From NCBI GenBank assembly GCA_963733085.1, contig CAVTBY010000002.1, forward strand, positions 186,001-250,000: a stretch of 64,000 bases of DNA, given 5' to 3'. This stretch comes from Desertimonas sp963733085. Lineage in GTDB: Bacteria > Actinomycetota > Acidimicrobiia > Acidimicrobiales > Ilumatobacteraceae. The translations under genes and the position numbers were made by a program. Numbering within the stretch: position 1 is the first letter of the stretch; each line of letters starts with the position of its first letter. Below, one piece after another: positions 1-8,489 of the stretch. The notes beneath the pieces are model-generated. The model was not told the DNA's origin. It did no database searches and saw only the letters and a list, made by a program, of their open reading frames with translations.

Positions 1-101
1 TCGGTATCGATGTCAATGGCTGAGACACCGCCGGCAGCGAAGACAGTGAATCCTGCCGTCGCCAAGGCGGTGGCTGCCAGCCACCTTGTGGTTCGTGTCA
101 T
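1..101 (-). CDS. N-terminus of a secreted protein (partial)
   Basis: Only the first 33 codons are in the window; the gene runs off the left edge. The minus-strand ATG at 99-101 is preceded by a good ribosome binding site (GGAG about 7 nt upstream). The peptide begins MTRTTRWLAATALATAG, continues with a hydrophobic stretch, and has a VSA-type signal peptidase site near residue 28. This is a classic Sec signal peptide. The mature protein is not visible, so its function cannot be named. Confidence 0.6.
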   Translation of the reverse strand, partial: MTRTTRWLAATALATAGFTVFAAGGVSAIDIDT

Positions 102-279
102 GTTGTCTCCTGAGTCGTGGCGTCTCCGCCATTTGTGTTACGCCGTGCGGAAACACATGAACCAGCAGACAATGAGGTAATTCCTCCGCCCAGAGGTTCC
201 GCCGACACGAGTCGGAAACATATTCCTTATCTCGGAGCGATGCTTCGGAATTAAATCGCGAGCGCGCTCTTCGCGCCCG

Positions 280-1200
280 TCAGACCGGGGCGAGGGCCTC
301 GGCGCGGCGCTCGGTGAGGCGACGGGCGACGCGCTCGCTCTTGGCGAGGCGTGCCATCACTCGCTCGCGAGCCTGCTCGGCTGCGGCGTCGAGGCCTTCG
401 AGCCGGTCGATCTGCCAGTGGCGGAGCAGGATCGGCACGAGGATCTGCTCGTGGTGGATGGCGAGGTCGTAGACGCCGGCCTTGGCGATCGCCGCGGCGT
501 GGGCGGCGAAGCCGGGGATGCCGAGACCGGGCATCGTGAAGCCGACGACTTGACGTTCGATGGCGCCCATCATCGTGCTCGGGCTAGCGGCAATCGCAGC
601 CGCGGCGAGGTCGCGGTAGAAGAGGTGGTGGTAGTTCTCGTCGGCGGCGACGCGCGTCATCACGGCGTAGCCGACCGGGTCGCCGATCAACTTGCCGGTG
701 TTGCGGTGGGCGATTCGCGTCGCGAGCTCCTGGAGGGTGAGATAGATGAACCCGTCGGCCGTTGACTCGGGGTCAGGGGTGATCCCACCGGACACCTGGG
801 CCATGCGCCCGCGCTCGAGGTCGACCGGGTCGACGGCGCGACTCGTCATCAGGTAGCCGTAGATCGCCATCGAATGGCGGCCTTCCTCGGCAGTCCACCG
901 GCGAGCCCACGTGCCCCACGCACCGTCGGCGCCGAACATCCGCTCAATCGAACGGAAGTAGTAGGGCAGGTTGTCCTCGGTGAGGAGGTTGACGATCAGC
1001 GAGGAGCGAACAGCGTCGCCGATCGACGCGCCGCCGAGATCGGCGTCGGCCTCCGTCCACGTCTCGCCGGCGACCGCATCTCGTCCGCGGCTGTACGGGA
1101 CCAGCTCGTGCGGGAACCATTCCTTGGACGAGGCGAGGTGGCGTTCCAGCAACGTCTCCACCGTCGGCTCGAGTTCATGCACCAAGGCGACGTCGTCCAT
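280..1200 (-). CDS. acyl-[acyl-carrier-protein] desaturase family protein
   Basis: A 306-residue soluble di-iron desaturase of the plant-type acyl-ACP desaturase family, which puts a double bond into acyl chains. The two di-iron motifs are visible: EEGRH (about residue 110) and DENYHH (about residue 195), each in a helical context as expected. I chose the ATG at 1200 because similarity to the family begins there and longer starts would read through a palindromic operator. The gene is alone. Its start lies 9 bp from a perfect 20-bp palindrome typical of TetR-type repressors, so it is probably repressed by a lipid-responsive regulator encoded elsewhere. Acyl chain and position specificity cannot be read from sequence. 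Confidence 0.85.
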   Translation of the reverse strand: MDDVALVHELEPTVETLLERHLASSKEWFPHELVPYSRGRDAVAGETWTEADADLGGASIGDAVRSSLIVNLLTEDNLPYYFRSIERMFGADGAWGTWARRWTAEEGRHSMAIYGYLMTSRAVDPVDLERGRMAQVSGGITPDPESTADGFIYLTLQELATRIAHRNTGKLIGDPVGYAVMTRVAADENYHHLFYRDLAAAAIAASPSTMMGAIERQVVGFTMPGLGIPGFAAHAAAIAKAGVYDLAIHHEQILVPILLRHWQIDRLEGLDAAAEQARERVMARLAKSERVARRLTERRAEALAPV

Positions 1201-1209
1201 GACGAAAAC

Positions 1210-1229
1210 CCTACCTACCGGTAGGTAGG
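1210..1229. promoter_or_regulatory. 20-bp perfect palindrome, probable TetR-family operator
   Basis: The half site CCTACCTACC is followed directly by its exact reverse complement. It lies 9 bp upstream of the desaturase ATG, where a bound repressor would block transcription or RNA polymerase escape. The shape and base content match operators of TetR regulators that control actinobacterial lipid genes; the actual regulator is not in the window. Confidence 0.6.
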
Positions 1230-1265
1230 CGCGCAACAGAGGCCCGACGGCGCGGGCAGCCATTC

Positions 1266-1560
1266 CTCTGAGCGAAATGCATCGAATCGGGGTTCTCCTC
1301 GGGTTCGTGTGGGTTCGGTCGAGATCCGGTCGAGCCGCGCGCTGCGAAACGGTTGCTGGCTCCAGAAGCGGGTCGGGCGACCCCACGCGCCGGTCTGTCA
1401 CCTGGAACTGTGAGCGTTCGGTGCCGATATCGGCCTCGACAGCTCACAGTTCCGGCTAGCTCGGGGGCGGGCGGCGACAAGTGCCGCCGCGATCGACACG
1501 AAACCGGTCGTTTCGGTCGGCACTTCGAGGAGAACCCGAATCCGTGCCTTTCGCTCAGAG
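1266..1560. repeat. nested inverted repeats in a 382-bp gap
   Basis: The gap 1201-1582 has no convincing gene. Outer arms at 1266-1301 and 1526-1560 are about 85 percent complementary over 36 bp. An inner perfect 12-bp pair (GGAACTGTGAGC and its complement) lies at 1404-1415 and 1442-1453. The two pairs have nearly the same centre, so the whole 295 bp could fold into one long branched hairpin. It follows the 3' end of the threonine dehydratase gene and precedes the desaturase promoter. It may be a terminator complex, a small RNA or the remnant of a small mobile element. Confidence 0.55.
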
Positions 1561-1582
1561 CAACTCGCCCGACCGAAGTCGC

Positions 1583-2805
1583 CTACCTCTCGACCTCGAC
1601 CTCGACCTCGAAGCCGGCCTGGCGAGCGGCATCGACGACCGTCGCCGCGTGCTCAGGGCTACGCACCTCGAACGTGGCGTGCACCCCGGTCTGACGCACG
1701 CTGAGGTTGACACCTTCGCGGTGGTGCTCGACGTCGATCAGGTTGGCCCTGTTCTCGGCGAACACGGACAGCAGCTTGACGAGGCCGCCAGGACGGTCGT
1801 CGATCTTCGTGAACACCACGAGCCGTCGGCCCGAGGTCGTCTCGTGGCGGCGGATGAGACCGGGCACGACGCCAAGGTCGACGTTGCCGCCGGAAAGCAC
1901 CACGCAGACGTGGCCGCCGCCAGGCGGCCGCACGACGCCGGACCGGATGGCGGCGACGCCGACGGCACCGGCACCCTCGACGTACAGCTTGGCGCGGTCC
2001 ATCAGCACCACCATGGCGTCGGCGATGGCGTCCTCGTCGACCGTCACGATGTCGTCGACCCAGGCATCGACGAGCGGCGCGGTGAGCAGCCCGGGATGCT
2101 TGACGGCGATCCCGTCGGCGAGCGTCACGATCGCCCCGCTTGACGGGGTCGCGCCGGAAAAGGGCTGCAGGCAGCTGCCTGCACGCCGACGATCCGGACG
2201 TCGGGCATCAACGCCTTGACGGCAATGGCGACGCCACTGGCGAGTCCACCGCCGCCGATCGGGACGACGACACAGCTGAGATCGTCGAGATCCTCGACGA
2301 TCTCGAGACCGAGCGTCCCCTGCCCGGCGACGACCGCTGGGTCGTCGTAGGGGTGGCAGAAGCCCTTGCCGTCGCGGTCGGCGAGCTCCTTCGCCGCGGC
2401 GATCGCTTCGCTGACCGACGCCCCCGTCTCGATCACCGTCGCACCGTGACTGCGGCACGCTTCGATCTTGGAGACGGGCGCCCCGGCGGGGACGAAGATC
2501 TCGCAGGGCACGCCGAAGTGCTTGGCGGCGAAGGCAAGCGACTGGGCGTGGTTGCCGGCACTCCCCGCCGTGACGCCAGCCTTGGCATCGGGTCCGAGCG
2601 ACGCCACCTTGTTCATCGCCCCGCGGATCTTGAACGAACCGGTGCGTTGCAGGTTCTCCGCCTTGAGTACCACGGGGCGGCCGAGGTCGTTGGACAGCAC
2701 GACCGACGAGACGACCGGGGTGTGCTTGGCGACCGCACCGGCGACGTCCCGAGCTGCCCTGATGTCCGCCAGTGTGACGGCCTCGACAGCGTTGCCATCG
2801 TCCAC
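1583..2805 (-). CDS. ilvA: threonine dehydratase (ammonia-lyase) with ACT domain; frameshifted
   Basis: PLP enzyme converting L-threonine to 2-oxobutanoate, the first step of isoleucine synthesis or of threonine breakdown. The N-terminal part (frame starting at GTG 2805) shows the PLP lysine motif SFKIRGA and the phosphate loop GGGGLASG. The C-terminal part, in another frame, has an ACT-like end with KIDDRPGGL. The total of about 405 residues fits the short TdcB/ACT type rather than the long two-ACT IlvA. The frames join near 2150-2170, beside a short A/G homopolymer, so an indel of sequencing origin is likely. It diverges from the nuo operon. Confidence 0.85.
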
Positions 2806-2874
2806 GAATGGACAACGGTAGTGGTCGGGACCTAGTTACCCAGCGGCTCGGATGATTGGTAGCGTCCACCGCGC

Positions 2875-3240
2875 ATGTCGATGTATCTGCGCGACTACCT
2901 CACGGTCGTCTGGTTCGGCGGTGTTGCGCTCGCTCTCGGCGCCCTGTTGCTCGGTGTCGCCGCCCTGATCCGTCCGGACAAGCCGTCGCCGGCGAAGCTC
3001 ATCGCTTACGAGGGAGGCGTGGATCCGGTGGGGATCGGCTGGTCGCAGAGTCAGATCCGCTACTACGTCTTCGCCCTGCTGTTCGTCATCTTCGACGTCG
3101 AGGCCGTGTTCATCTTCCCGTGGGCGGCCTCGGTCGAGCGCTACGGAGGGTTCGGACTGGCGGTCATGATCGCCTTCATCGTGCTGCTCCTCGACGGCCT
3201 GCTCTACGCCTGGAAGCGGGGTCTGCTGCGATGGGTCTAG
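2875..3240 (+). CDS. nuoA: NADH-quinone oxidoreductase subunit A
   Basis: Small membrane subunit of respiratory complex I, 121 residues with three predicted transmembrane helices. The conserved loop after helix 1 contains YEGGVDP and QIRYYVFALLFVIFD, a hallmark of NuoA. It is the first gene of an eleven-gene complex I operon. Its stop overlaps the nuoB start by 10 bp, implying translational coupling. Confidence 0.95.
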   Translation: MSMYLRDYLTVVWFGGVALALGALLLGVAALIRPDKPSPAKLIAYEGGVDPVGIGWSQSQIRYYVFALLFVIFDVEAVFIFPWAASVERYGGFGLAVMIAFIVLLLDGLLYAWKRGLLRWV

Positions 3241-3776
3241 TCGATCGCGGCCGGCTGCCCGGCGCGATCAGCAGGTTGATGAATCTCGGCAGGTCCTACT
3301 CGCTGTGGGTCTACCAATGGGGTCTGGCGTGCTGCGCGATCGAGATGGGGGCGGCGTTCGCCTCCCCGCGCTACGACGTCATGCGACTTGGCGTGATCCC
3401 GTTGCCGGCCAGCCCGCGCCAGGCCGACCTCGTCGTCATCTCCGGCACGGTCACCGACAAGATGGCGCCGGCGATCCGCCGTCTCTACGAGCAGATGCCC
3501 GAGCCGAAGTACGTCATCTCGATGGGCAGCTGCGCCAACTGCGGCGGGCCGTACTGGGACAGCTACTCGGTCACCAAGGGTGTCGACCAGATCATCCCCG
3601 TCGACATCTACGTCCCCGGTTGCCCGCCGCGGCCGGAGGCGTTGCTGGAGGGCATCGTGCTGCTCCAGCAACGGATCAAGAACGAAGACATGGCGGCCAA
3701 GTGGCGCGGTGACGATGTCGACGACATTGTCCCCAGGCGCGAACCGATCGTTGTGGGCGGTGGCCCGATTGAGTGA
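3231..3776 (+). CDS. nuoB: NADH-quinone oxidoreductase subunit B
   Basis: Peripheral-arm subunit that holds the terminal iron-sulfur cluster N2, which passes electrons to quinone. The tandem cysteines (ACCAIEM, about residues 34-35) and the cysteines in GSCANCGG and VPGCPPRP are all present. The start ATG at 3231 lies inside the end of nuoA; from there the protein is 181 residues, normal for the family. The following gene nuoC probably begins before this one ends. Confidence 0.95.
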   Translation: MGLVDRGRLPGAISRLMNLGRSYSLWVYQWGLACCAIEMGAAFASPRYDVMRLGVIPLPASPRQADLVVISGTVTDKMAPAIRRLYEQMPEPKYVISMGSCANCGGPYWDSYSVTKGVDQIIPVDIYVPGCPPRPEALLEGIVLLQQRIKNEDMAAKWRGDDVDDIVPRREPIVVGGGPIE

Positions 3777-4650
3777 TGTCACCGCTGAGGAGGCGGTCGC
3801 CGAACTCCCGGGCGACGGCCTGCGCGAGTCGATCGTCGACGAGCTGCGCCGCCACATCGGCGATGCCCTCGTCGAACACCTGCTGAAGCCCCAGGACGAT
3901 CTGTGGATTCGTGTCCGGGCTGACGCCTGGCGGGCCACCGGGCAGGCCCTCAGCGAGATGGGCTTCACCTACTTCTGCTTCTTGTCGGCACTCGACTGGA
4001 AGCCCTCGCCGTACGGCCGGGGCGAGGACGACCCGACGCAACCGCCGCCCGAGCGGACGACGGAGGTCAAGCAGGGGTATGCCGGCGGGGAGACCCGTTT
4101 CCAGGTGTTCGCCCGGGTCACCGACATCACGCGGCACGTCGGCGTGACGATCAAGGCCGACGTCGCCGACGAGTCGATGGCCGTCGAGTCGTGGCACGCG
4201 ATCTATGCGGGCGCCAACTGGCACGAGCGGGAGACCCACGAGATGTTCGGGATCGACTTCATCGGTCACCCCGACCTGCGCAACATGTATCTCCCCACCC
4301 AGTTCGAGGGCTTCCCGCTGCGCAAGGACTTCCCGCTGCTCGCCCGCATGGTCAAGCCGTGGCCCGGCATCGTCGACGTCGAACCGATGCCGGCCGAGGA
4401 GGCGGCGGAAGAGCCGCCTGCAGAAGAGGCTCTGGAAGGTGGAGCTGCGGCACATCCGGAGACGGCTGCCGAGCCCGCCGACGTCACTGATGAAACGGTC
4501 GCCGACGCGCCGGCTCACCCCGAGTTTGTGTCAGGAAAAGTGCCCGGAGAGGGCGTGCAGGCTGACACAGAACCACCGCCGGACTCTGTGTCAGCGAACA
4601 CGACCGATACGGGCACATCTGCTGACACAGACGAGGAGGAGGAATCGTGA
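3760..4650 (+). CDS. nuoC: NADH-quinone oxidoreductase subunit C with repeat-derived C-terminal tail
   Basis: 30-kDa-type subunit of the complex I peripheral arm. The conserved core ends around residue 210 and includes WHERETHEMFGIDF and LRKDFPL. No ATG is suitable; GTG 3760 is the best start, overlapping nuoB by 17 bp, with TTG 3769 an alternative. After the core the protein gains about 85 residues rich in Glu, Ala, Thr and Pro. The last part of this tail is encoded by two 47-bp palindromic units (4525-4631) that also occur between genes elsewhere here. The reading frame passes through both units and ends in GTGA overlap with nuoD. Confidence 0.88.
   Translation: MARLSDVTAEEAVAELPGDGLRESIVDELRRHIGDALVEHLLKPQDDLWIRVRADAWRATGQALSEMGFTYFCFLSALDWKPSPYGRGEDDPTQPPPERTTEVKQGYAGGETRFQVFARVTDITRHVGVTIKADVADESMAVESWHAIYAGANWHERETHEMFGIDFIGHPDLRNMYLPTQFEGFPLRKDFPLLARMVKPWPGIVDVEPMPAEEAAEEPPAEEALEGGAAAHPETAAEPADVTDETVADAPAHPEFVSGKVPGEGVQADTEPPPDSVSANTTDTGTSADTDEEEES
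4525..4631. repeat. two 47-bp palindromic units (family A) inside nuoC
   Basis: Units at 4525-4571 and 4585-4631 each begin with T(T/C)TGTGTCAG and end with CTGACACAGA, separated by exactly 13 bp. The same two-unit, 13-bp-spacer layout recurs at 18983-19089, and a single unit at 47698-47744. Here the pair is translated as part of the NuoC tail, giving peptides such as DSVSANTTDTGTSADTD. Confidence 0.85.
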
Positions 4651-5822
4651 CCGACCTCCTCAGCGAGCGGCAGCAGCTCGCCTATATCGCCGGGCAGGCG
4701 GCCGACGCCCGGCTCAACGTCGAGCTGGAGACCGAGGGGATGACCCTCAACATCGGGCCCCAACATCCGGCGACCCACGGCACGTTGCGGATCATCGTCC
4801 GCCTCGACGGCGAGCAGGTCGTGTGGGCCGAGCCGTCGGCGGGCTACATGCATCGCGGCTACGAGAAGCTCGCCGAGGTGCGCACGTTCCCGCAAGTGAC
4901 GACGCTCGTCAACCGCATCGACTGGCTCGGCAGCTTCGCCAACGAGGTGCCGTTCATCCTCGCCGCCGAGAAGTTGATGGACATCGAGGCGCCGCCGCGG
5001 GCGCAGCACATTCGCACGATCCTGTTCGAGCTCTCGCGCATCGCCAACATCACCCTGTTCCTCGGCGACCTCGGCGTGCAGCTCGGCGCCGTCACGCCGG
5101 CGTTCTTCGCCTTTCGTGACCGCGAACACGTGCTCAACCTCATCGAGTCGGTGACCGGCGGGCGCTTCCACCCCAACTTCGATCGCATCGGTGGACTCAA
5201 GGACGACCTGCCCAAGGGTTTCATCGACGACTGCCGGTTCGTGATGAAGAAGATCCGTGGGTTCTGCGACGAGAACGAGGACTTGCTCATCGGCAACGAG
5301 ATCTTCCAGGCCCGCACTCGCGGCGTTGGCATCATCCCCCGCGACGTAGCCCTGCAGTACGGCCTGTCCGGGCCGAACTTGCGTGGCAGCGGAGTCGATT
5401 GGGACTTGCGCCGCGACCAGAAGCTGCCGATGGCCTGGGACAAGGTGGATTGGAGGGTATGGACGCACCCCGACGGCGACAGCTTCTCCCGTTGCTGGAT
5501 CCGCCTGCAGGAGACGCGGGAGTCGACGAAGATCGTCGATCAGCTGCTCGACACGCTGCCGGCGGGGCCGATCATGGCCAAGGTGCCGCGCATCATCAAG
5601 GTGCCCGAGGGCGAGGCTTGGGTCTCGACCGAGAACCCACTCGGCGAGATGGGCTACTACGTGGTGTCGAAGGGTGATCTCGGACCATTCCGCGTGAAGA
5701 TCCGCTCGGCCAGCTTCAACAACGTGTCGATCGCCTCGTGGGTCCTGCGCGGCGTGTACGTCCCCGACATCATCACGATCCTCGCCAGCCTCTATTTCAT
5801 TCTGGGAGACATCGACCGGTGA
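4647..5822 (+). CDS. nuoD: NADH-quinone oxidoreductase subunit D
   Basis: 49-kDa-type subunit of complex I that, with NuoB, forms the quinone site. It is 391 residues and begins at a GTG overlapping the nuoC stop. Conserved features visible are GPQHPATHG near residue 38, the quinone-site region SAGYMHRGYEK, and the C-terminal SIASWVLRGVYVPDIITILASLYFILGDIDR-type ending of the family. It is intact. Downstream, where nuoE, nuoF and nuoG would normally follow, there is only a 193-bp spacer before nuoH. Confidence 0.95.
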   Translation: MTDLLSERQQLAYIAGQAADARLNVELETEGMTLNIGPQHPATHGTLRIIVRLDGEQVVWAEPSAGYMHRGYEKLAEVRTFPQVTTLVNRIDWLGSFANEVPFILAAEKLMDIEAPPRAQHIRTILFELSRIANITLFLGDLGVQLGAVTPAFFAFRDREHVLNLIESVTGGRFHPNFDRIGGLKDDLPKGFIDDCRFVMKKIRGFCDENEDLLIGNEIFQARTRGVGIIPRDVALQYGLSGPNLRGSGVDWDLRRDQKLPMAWDKVDWRVWTHPDGDSFSRCWIRLQETRESTKIVDQLLDTLPAGPIMAKVPRIIKVPEGEAWVSTENPLGEMGYYVVSKGDLGPFRVKIRSASFNNVSIASWVLRGVYVPDIITILASLYFILGDIDR

Positions 5823-6015
5823 GGGTTTCGACGCTCACTCCGCTGCGCTCCGTTCGGTCGAGCTGCGTCGTGCGGCCTGCGGCCGCGCCCACCTCTAGGC
5901 GGCGGGCCAGCAAGCTGGCCCCACGCCGCCGGCGAGGGGGCTACCGCCCCCTCGCGCACCCCCGACGGAGCTGTACCGCGGCACTCGTGGTAACCGGATC
6001 CAGGTCGGCTCACTC
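5823..6015. repeat. palindrome-rich spacer in the usual place of nuoEFG
   Basis: This 193-bp interval contains several short perfect or near-perfect hairpins in a row: GCGGCCTGCGGCCGC, GGGCCAGCAAGCTGGCCC and GAGGGGGCTACCGCCCCCTC. No coding region of any Nuo subunit remains in it. It could weaken read-through from nuoABCD into nuoHIJKLMN, or mark the scar of a deletion of the NADH-oxidising module genes. Confidence 0.6.
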
Positions 6016-7068
6016 ATGAGCGTTCTCGCGGTCGAGATTCCGTATTGGGGGCAGTCGTTGCTGCGCGTCCTCGCCGGGATCCTCGCCGTGCTGTTGCCGG
6101 CGGGCACGATCGTCTACGTCTTCCTGTTCAAGATGATGTCGTTCATGCAGAGCCGGCTCGGCCCGATGGAGGCTGGTCCGTACGGCTCGCTGCAGTTGTT
6201 CGCCGAGGTCGGCAAGTGGCTGCAGAAGGAGGACACCGCTCCTGCCGCCGCCGACCACAGCATCTTCAAGGCGGCCCCACTCGTCGTGCTTGTGTCGACG
6301 TTCCTGCTCGTCGCCGCCGTGCCGTTCGGTCCCGACGCCTGGCTGACGAACTTCCAGGCCGGTGTGTTCTACGCCTTGGCCGTGTCGTCGATCAGCGTGC
6401 TCGGGATCCTCGTCGCCGGGTGGTCGAGCGCCAACAAGTACTCGCTCCTCGGCGGCCTGCGCGCCGCCGGCCAGCTGATCGCCTACGAACTGCCCCTCGT
6501 GCTCGGGGTCATCGGTGTCGTCATCCAGGCCGGCTCGATGAACTTCCAGGAGATCATCGTCCGCCAGAACAGCGACGAGATCTTCGGGTTGGACTGGATC
6601 GGCAATCCCTACGTGATCACCCAGTTCGTCGGCTTCGTCGTGTTCATGATCGCCGTGCAAGCCGAGTTGACCCAACCGCCTTTCGACATGCCGATCGCCG
6701 AGTCGGAACTGGTCTCCGGGTACATGACCGAGTACTCCGGGTTCCGCTTCCTCATCTTCTTCATCGCCGAGTTCGCCACAGTCGGCGTGTTCTCGCTGAT
6801 CGCCGCCGCCTTGTTCCTCGGCGGCTGGGGAGTGCCGTTCGCCTGGTTCGGCTGGGACAGCCTCGACGAGGTCGACGACTGGATGAACCTGGCCGGCCCG
6901 CTGATCATGTTCACGAAGATGCTGGCGCTGAGCTTCATCGTGATGTGGGTGCGGTTCAGCTTCCCGCGCTTCCGTGAGGACCAACTGCAGCGGTTCGCGT
7001 GGAAGGTGCTGATCCCTGTCGCGGTCGCCAACATCGTCGTCACGGCGATCTTCAAGGTGGTGTTGTAG
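6016..7068 (+). CDS. nuoH: NADH-quinone oxidoreductase subunit H
   Basis: Membrane subunit at the junction of the peripheral and membrane arms, contributing to the quinone cavity. It is 350 residues with about eight hydrophobic helices. Recognisable motifs are the N-terminal RLGPMEAGPYGSLQLFAE (family RxGPN-like), the loop ELTQPPFDMPIAESELVSGY, and the C-terminal WVRFSFPRFREDQL. It is intact, with ATG at 6016 and a two-nucleotide gap to nuoI. Confidence 0.95.
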   Translation: MSVLAVEIPYWGQSLLRVLAGILAVLLPAGTIVYVFLFKMMSFMQSRLGPMEAGPYGSLQLFAEVGKWLQKEDTAPAAADHSIFKAAPLVVLVSTFLLVAAVPFGPDAWLTNFQAGVFYALAVSSISVLGILVAGWSSANKYSLLGGLRAAGQLIAYELPLVLGVIGVVIQAGSMNFQEIIVRQNSDEIFGLDWIGNPYVITQFVGFVVFMIAVQAELTQPPFDMPIAESELVSGYMTEYSGFRFLIFFIAEFATVGVFSLIAAALFLGGWGVPFAWFGWDSLDEVDDWMNLAGPLIMFTKMLALSFIVMWVRFSFPRFREDQLQRFAWKVLIPVAVANIVVTAIFKVVL

Positions 7069-7070
7069 AC

Positions 7071-7571
7071 ATGGCGTTGGCGCCAAAGCCCAAGGTCCCG
7101 GGGTTGTTCAAAGGTCTCGGCGTCACGTTGAAGACGCTCGGCACGACGATTCGTCACGGGGCCGAGACGGTGCAGTACCCGAAGGAGAAGGAGGCACCAC
7201 CGACGCGGGCCCGCGGCGTCATCGCCCTGCGCGAGGAGAACTGCACGGTGTGCATGCTCTGCGCCAGATCGTGCCCCGACTGGTGCATCTACATCGAGGG
7301 CCACAAGCAACTCGCCCCACCGCGGCGTGCCGGTGGCAAGCCGCGGTCGGTCAGCCACCTCGACCGTTTCGACATCGACTACGCGCTGTGCATGTACTGC
7401 GGCATCTGCGTCGAGGTGTGTCCGTTCGACGCCCTGTTCTGGAGCCCGGAGTACGAGTACTCCGAGCCGCACATCGCCGACCTGCTGCACGACAAGGAAA
7501 AGCTCGGCGAGTGGATGGAGACGGTGCCTGAGGCACCCGACCTCGAAGCCGGCGCGGAGAAGAAGAAGTAG
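7071..7571 (+). CDS. nuoI: NADH-quinone oxidoreductase subunit I
   Basis: Iron-sulfur subunit carrying two [4Fe-4S] clusters (N6a and N6b) that link the electron input to NuoB. Both ferredoxin motifs are complete: CTVCMLCARSCP at about residues 60-71 and CMYCGICVEVCP at about 106-117. It is 166 residues from the ATG at 7071. The stop codon is directly followed by the nuoJ ATG, indicating tight coupling. With NuoE, F and G missing from the operon, this subunit would be the natural docking point for an alternative electron donor such as ferredoxin. Confidence 0.95.
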   Translation: MALAPKPKVPGLFKGLGVTLKTLGTTIRHGAETVQYPKEKEAPPTRARGVIALREENCTVCMLCARSCPDWCIYIEGHKQLAPPRRAGGKPRSVSHLDRFDIDYALCMYCGICVEVCPFDALFWSPEYEYSEPHIADLLHDKEKLGEWMETVPEAPDLEAGAEKKK

Positions 7572-8115
7572 ATGTCGAGCTTGCTTGGTTCTGTGCTGGC
7601 GCAGGCTGTTGACGACGTTGATGTCGCGCAGAACGTCGGGTTCTACATCATCGCCGCAGTGATGCTTGTCGCTGCCTTCCGGGTCGTCACCAGCAACAAC
7701 GTCGTGCACGCCGCCCTGTGGTTGGTGTTGGTCCTCGCCGGTGTCGCAGCCCAGTACGTCCTCGCCGCCGCCGAGTTCGTCGCCGTGTCCCAGGTGCTCG
7801 TGTACATCGGCGCCGTGATGGTGCTGTTCCTGTTCGGCATCATGCTCACCCGCGCCCAGATCGGCGCCGAGCAGAACCTCAACAACCGCAACTGGGGCAT
7901 CGGCATTCCTGTCGCGCTCGGCCCTGGTCGGCCTGCTCGGGTGGGCGATCATCGACCAGTACGGCGACGACAAGTTGCCCGACCCGGGAGGGCCGCGGCC
8001 GACACAGGACCTCGCCGACGGCATCCTGTCGGACTACCTCGCCCCGTTCCTCGCCCTCTCGTTCATCCTCCTCGCCGCCGCCATCGGCGCCATCGTCCTG
8101 GCCAGGAAGGACTGA
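7572..8115 (+). CDS. nuoJ: NADH-quinone oxidoreductase subunit J; frameshifted
   Basis: Membrane subunit with five expected helices. The first frame carries helices 1-4 including the typical VLVYIGAVMVLFLFGIML. The reading frame then shifts near 7905-7922: the continuation in the next frame reads ALVGLLGWAIIDQYGDD and ends in a last helix, LSFILLAAAIGAIVLARKD, with its stop at 8113-8115. One extra base, or two missing, explains the break. Since all other family features are present, a sequencing indel is more likely than a true pseudogene. Confidence 0.85.
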
Positions 8116-8116
8116 C

Positions 8117-8416
8117 GTGTTCGCCGTCAACTTCCTACTGCTCGGGGCGGTGTTGTTCTCGGCCGGCGTGTACGGCGTGCTCGCCCGCCGCAACGCCGTG
8201 ATGGTGCTGATGTCGGTCGAGCTGATCCTCAACGCCGTCAGCCTCAACTTCGTCGCCTTCGCCCTGATGAACAACAACGCCGACGGCCAGATCTTCGCCC
8301 TCTACGTGATCGGGGTCGCCGCCGCCGAGGTCGGGGTCGGCTTGGCCATGGTGATCCTCGTCTACCGCAATCGCCGCTCGATCTCCCTCGACCAACTCTC
8401 GGAGATGCGAGGATGA
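8117..8416 (+). CDS. nuoK: NADH-quinone oxidoreductase subunit K
   Basis: Antiporter-like small membrane subunit of 99 residues with three helices. It starts at GTG 8117, one base after nuoJ ends. The two family glutamates are in place: in helix 2 (MSVELILNAVSLNF) and helix 3 (AAAEVGVGLAMVI). It is intact. A hairpin of 46 bp separates it from nuoL. Confidence 0.95.
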   Translation: MFAVNFLLLGAVLFSAGVYGVLARRNAVMVLMSVELILNAVSLNFVAFALMNNNADGQIFALYVIGVAAAEVGVGLAMVILVYRNRRSISLDQLSEMRG

Positions 8417-8427
8417 CCCGCGTCAAC

Positions 8428-8473
8428 ATTGGTGAGCGGAGCGTGCAGGTTTCCGCACGCTGGACTCACCAAT
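8428..8473. repeat. hairpin between nuoK and nuoL
   Basis: Outer arms ATTGGTGAG (8428-8436) and CTCACCAAT (8465-8473) are perfectly complementary, as are inner arms GCGTGC and GCACGC. There is no T-run, so it is not a classical terminator. A role in mRNA processing or partial attenuation inside the nuo operon is possible. Confidence 0.6.
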
Positions 8474-8489
8474 ATTTGGGTGAGCGCTC

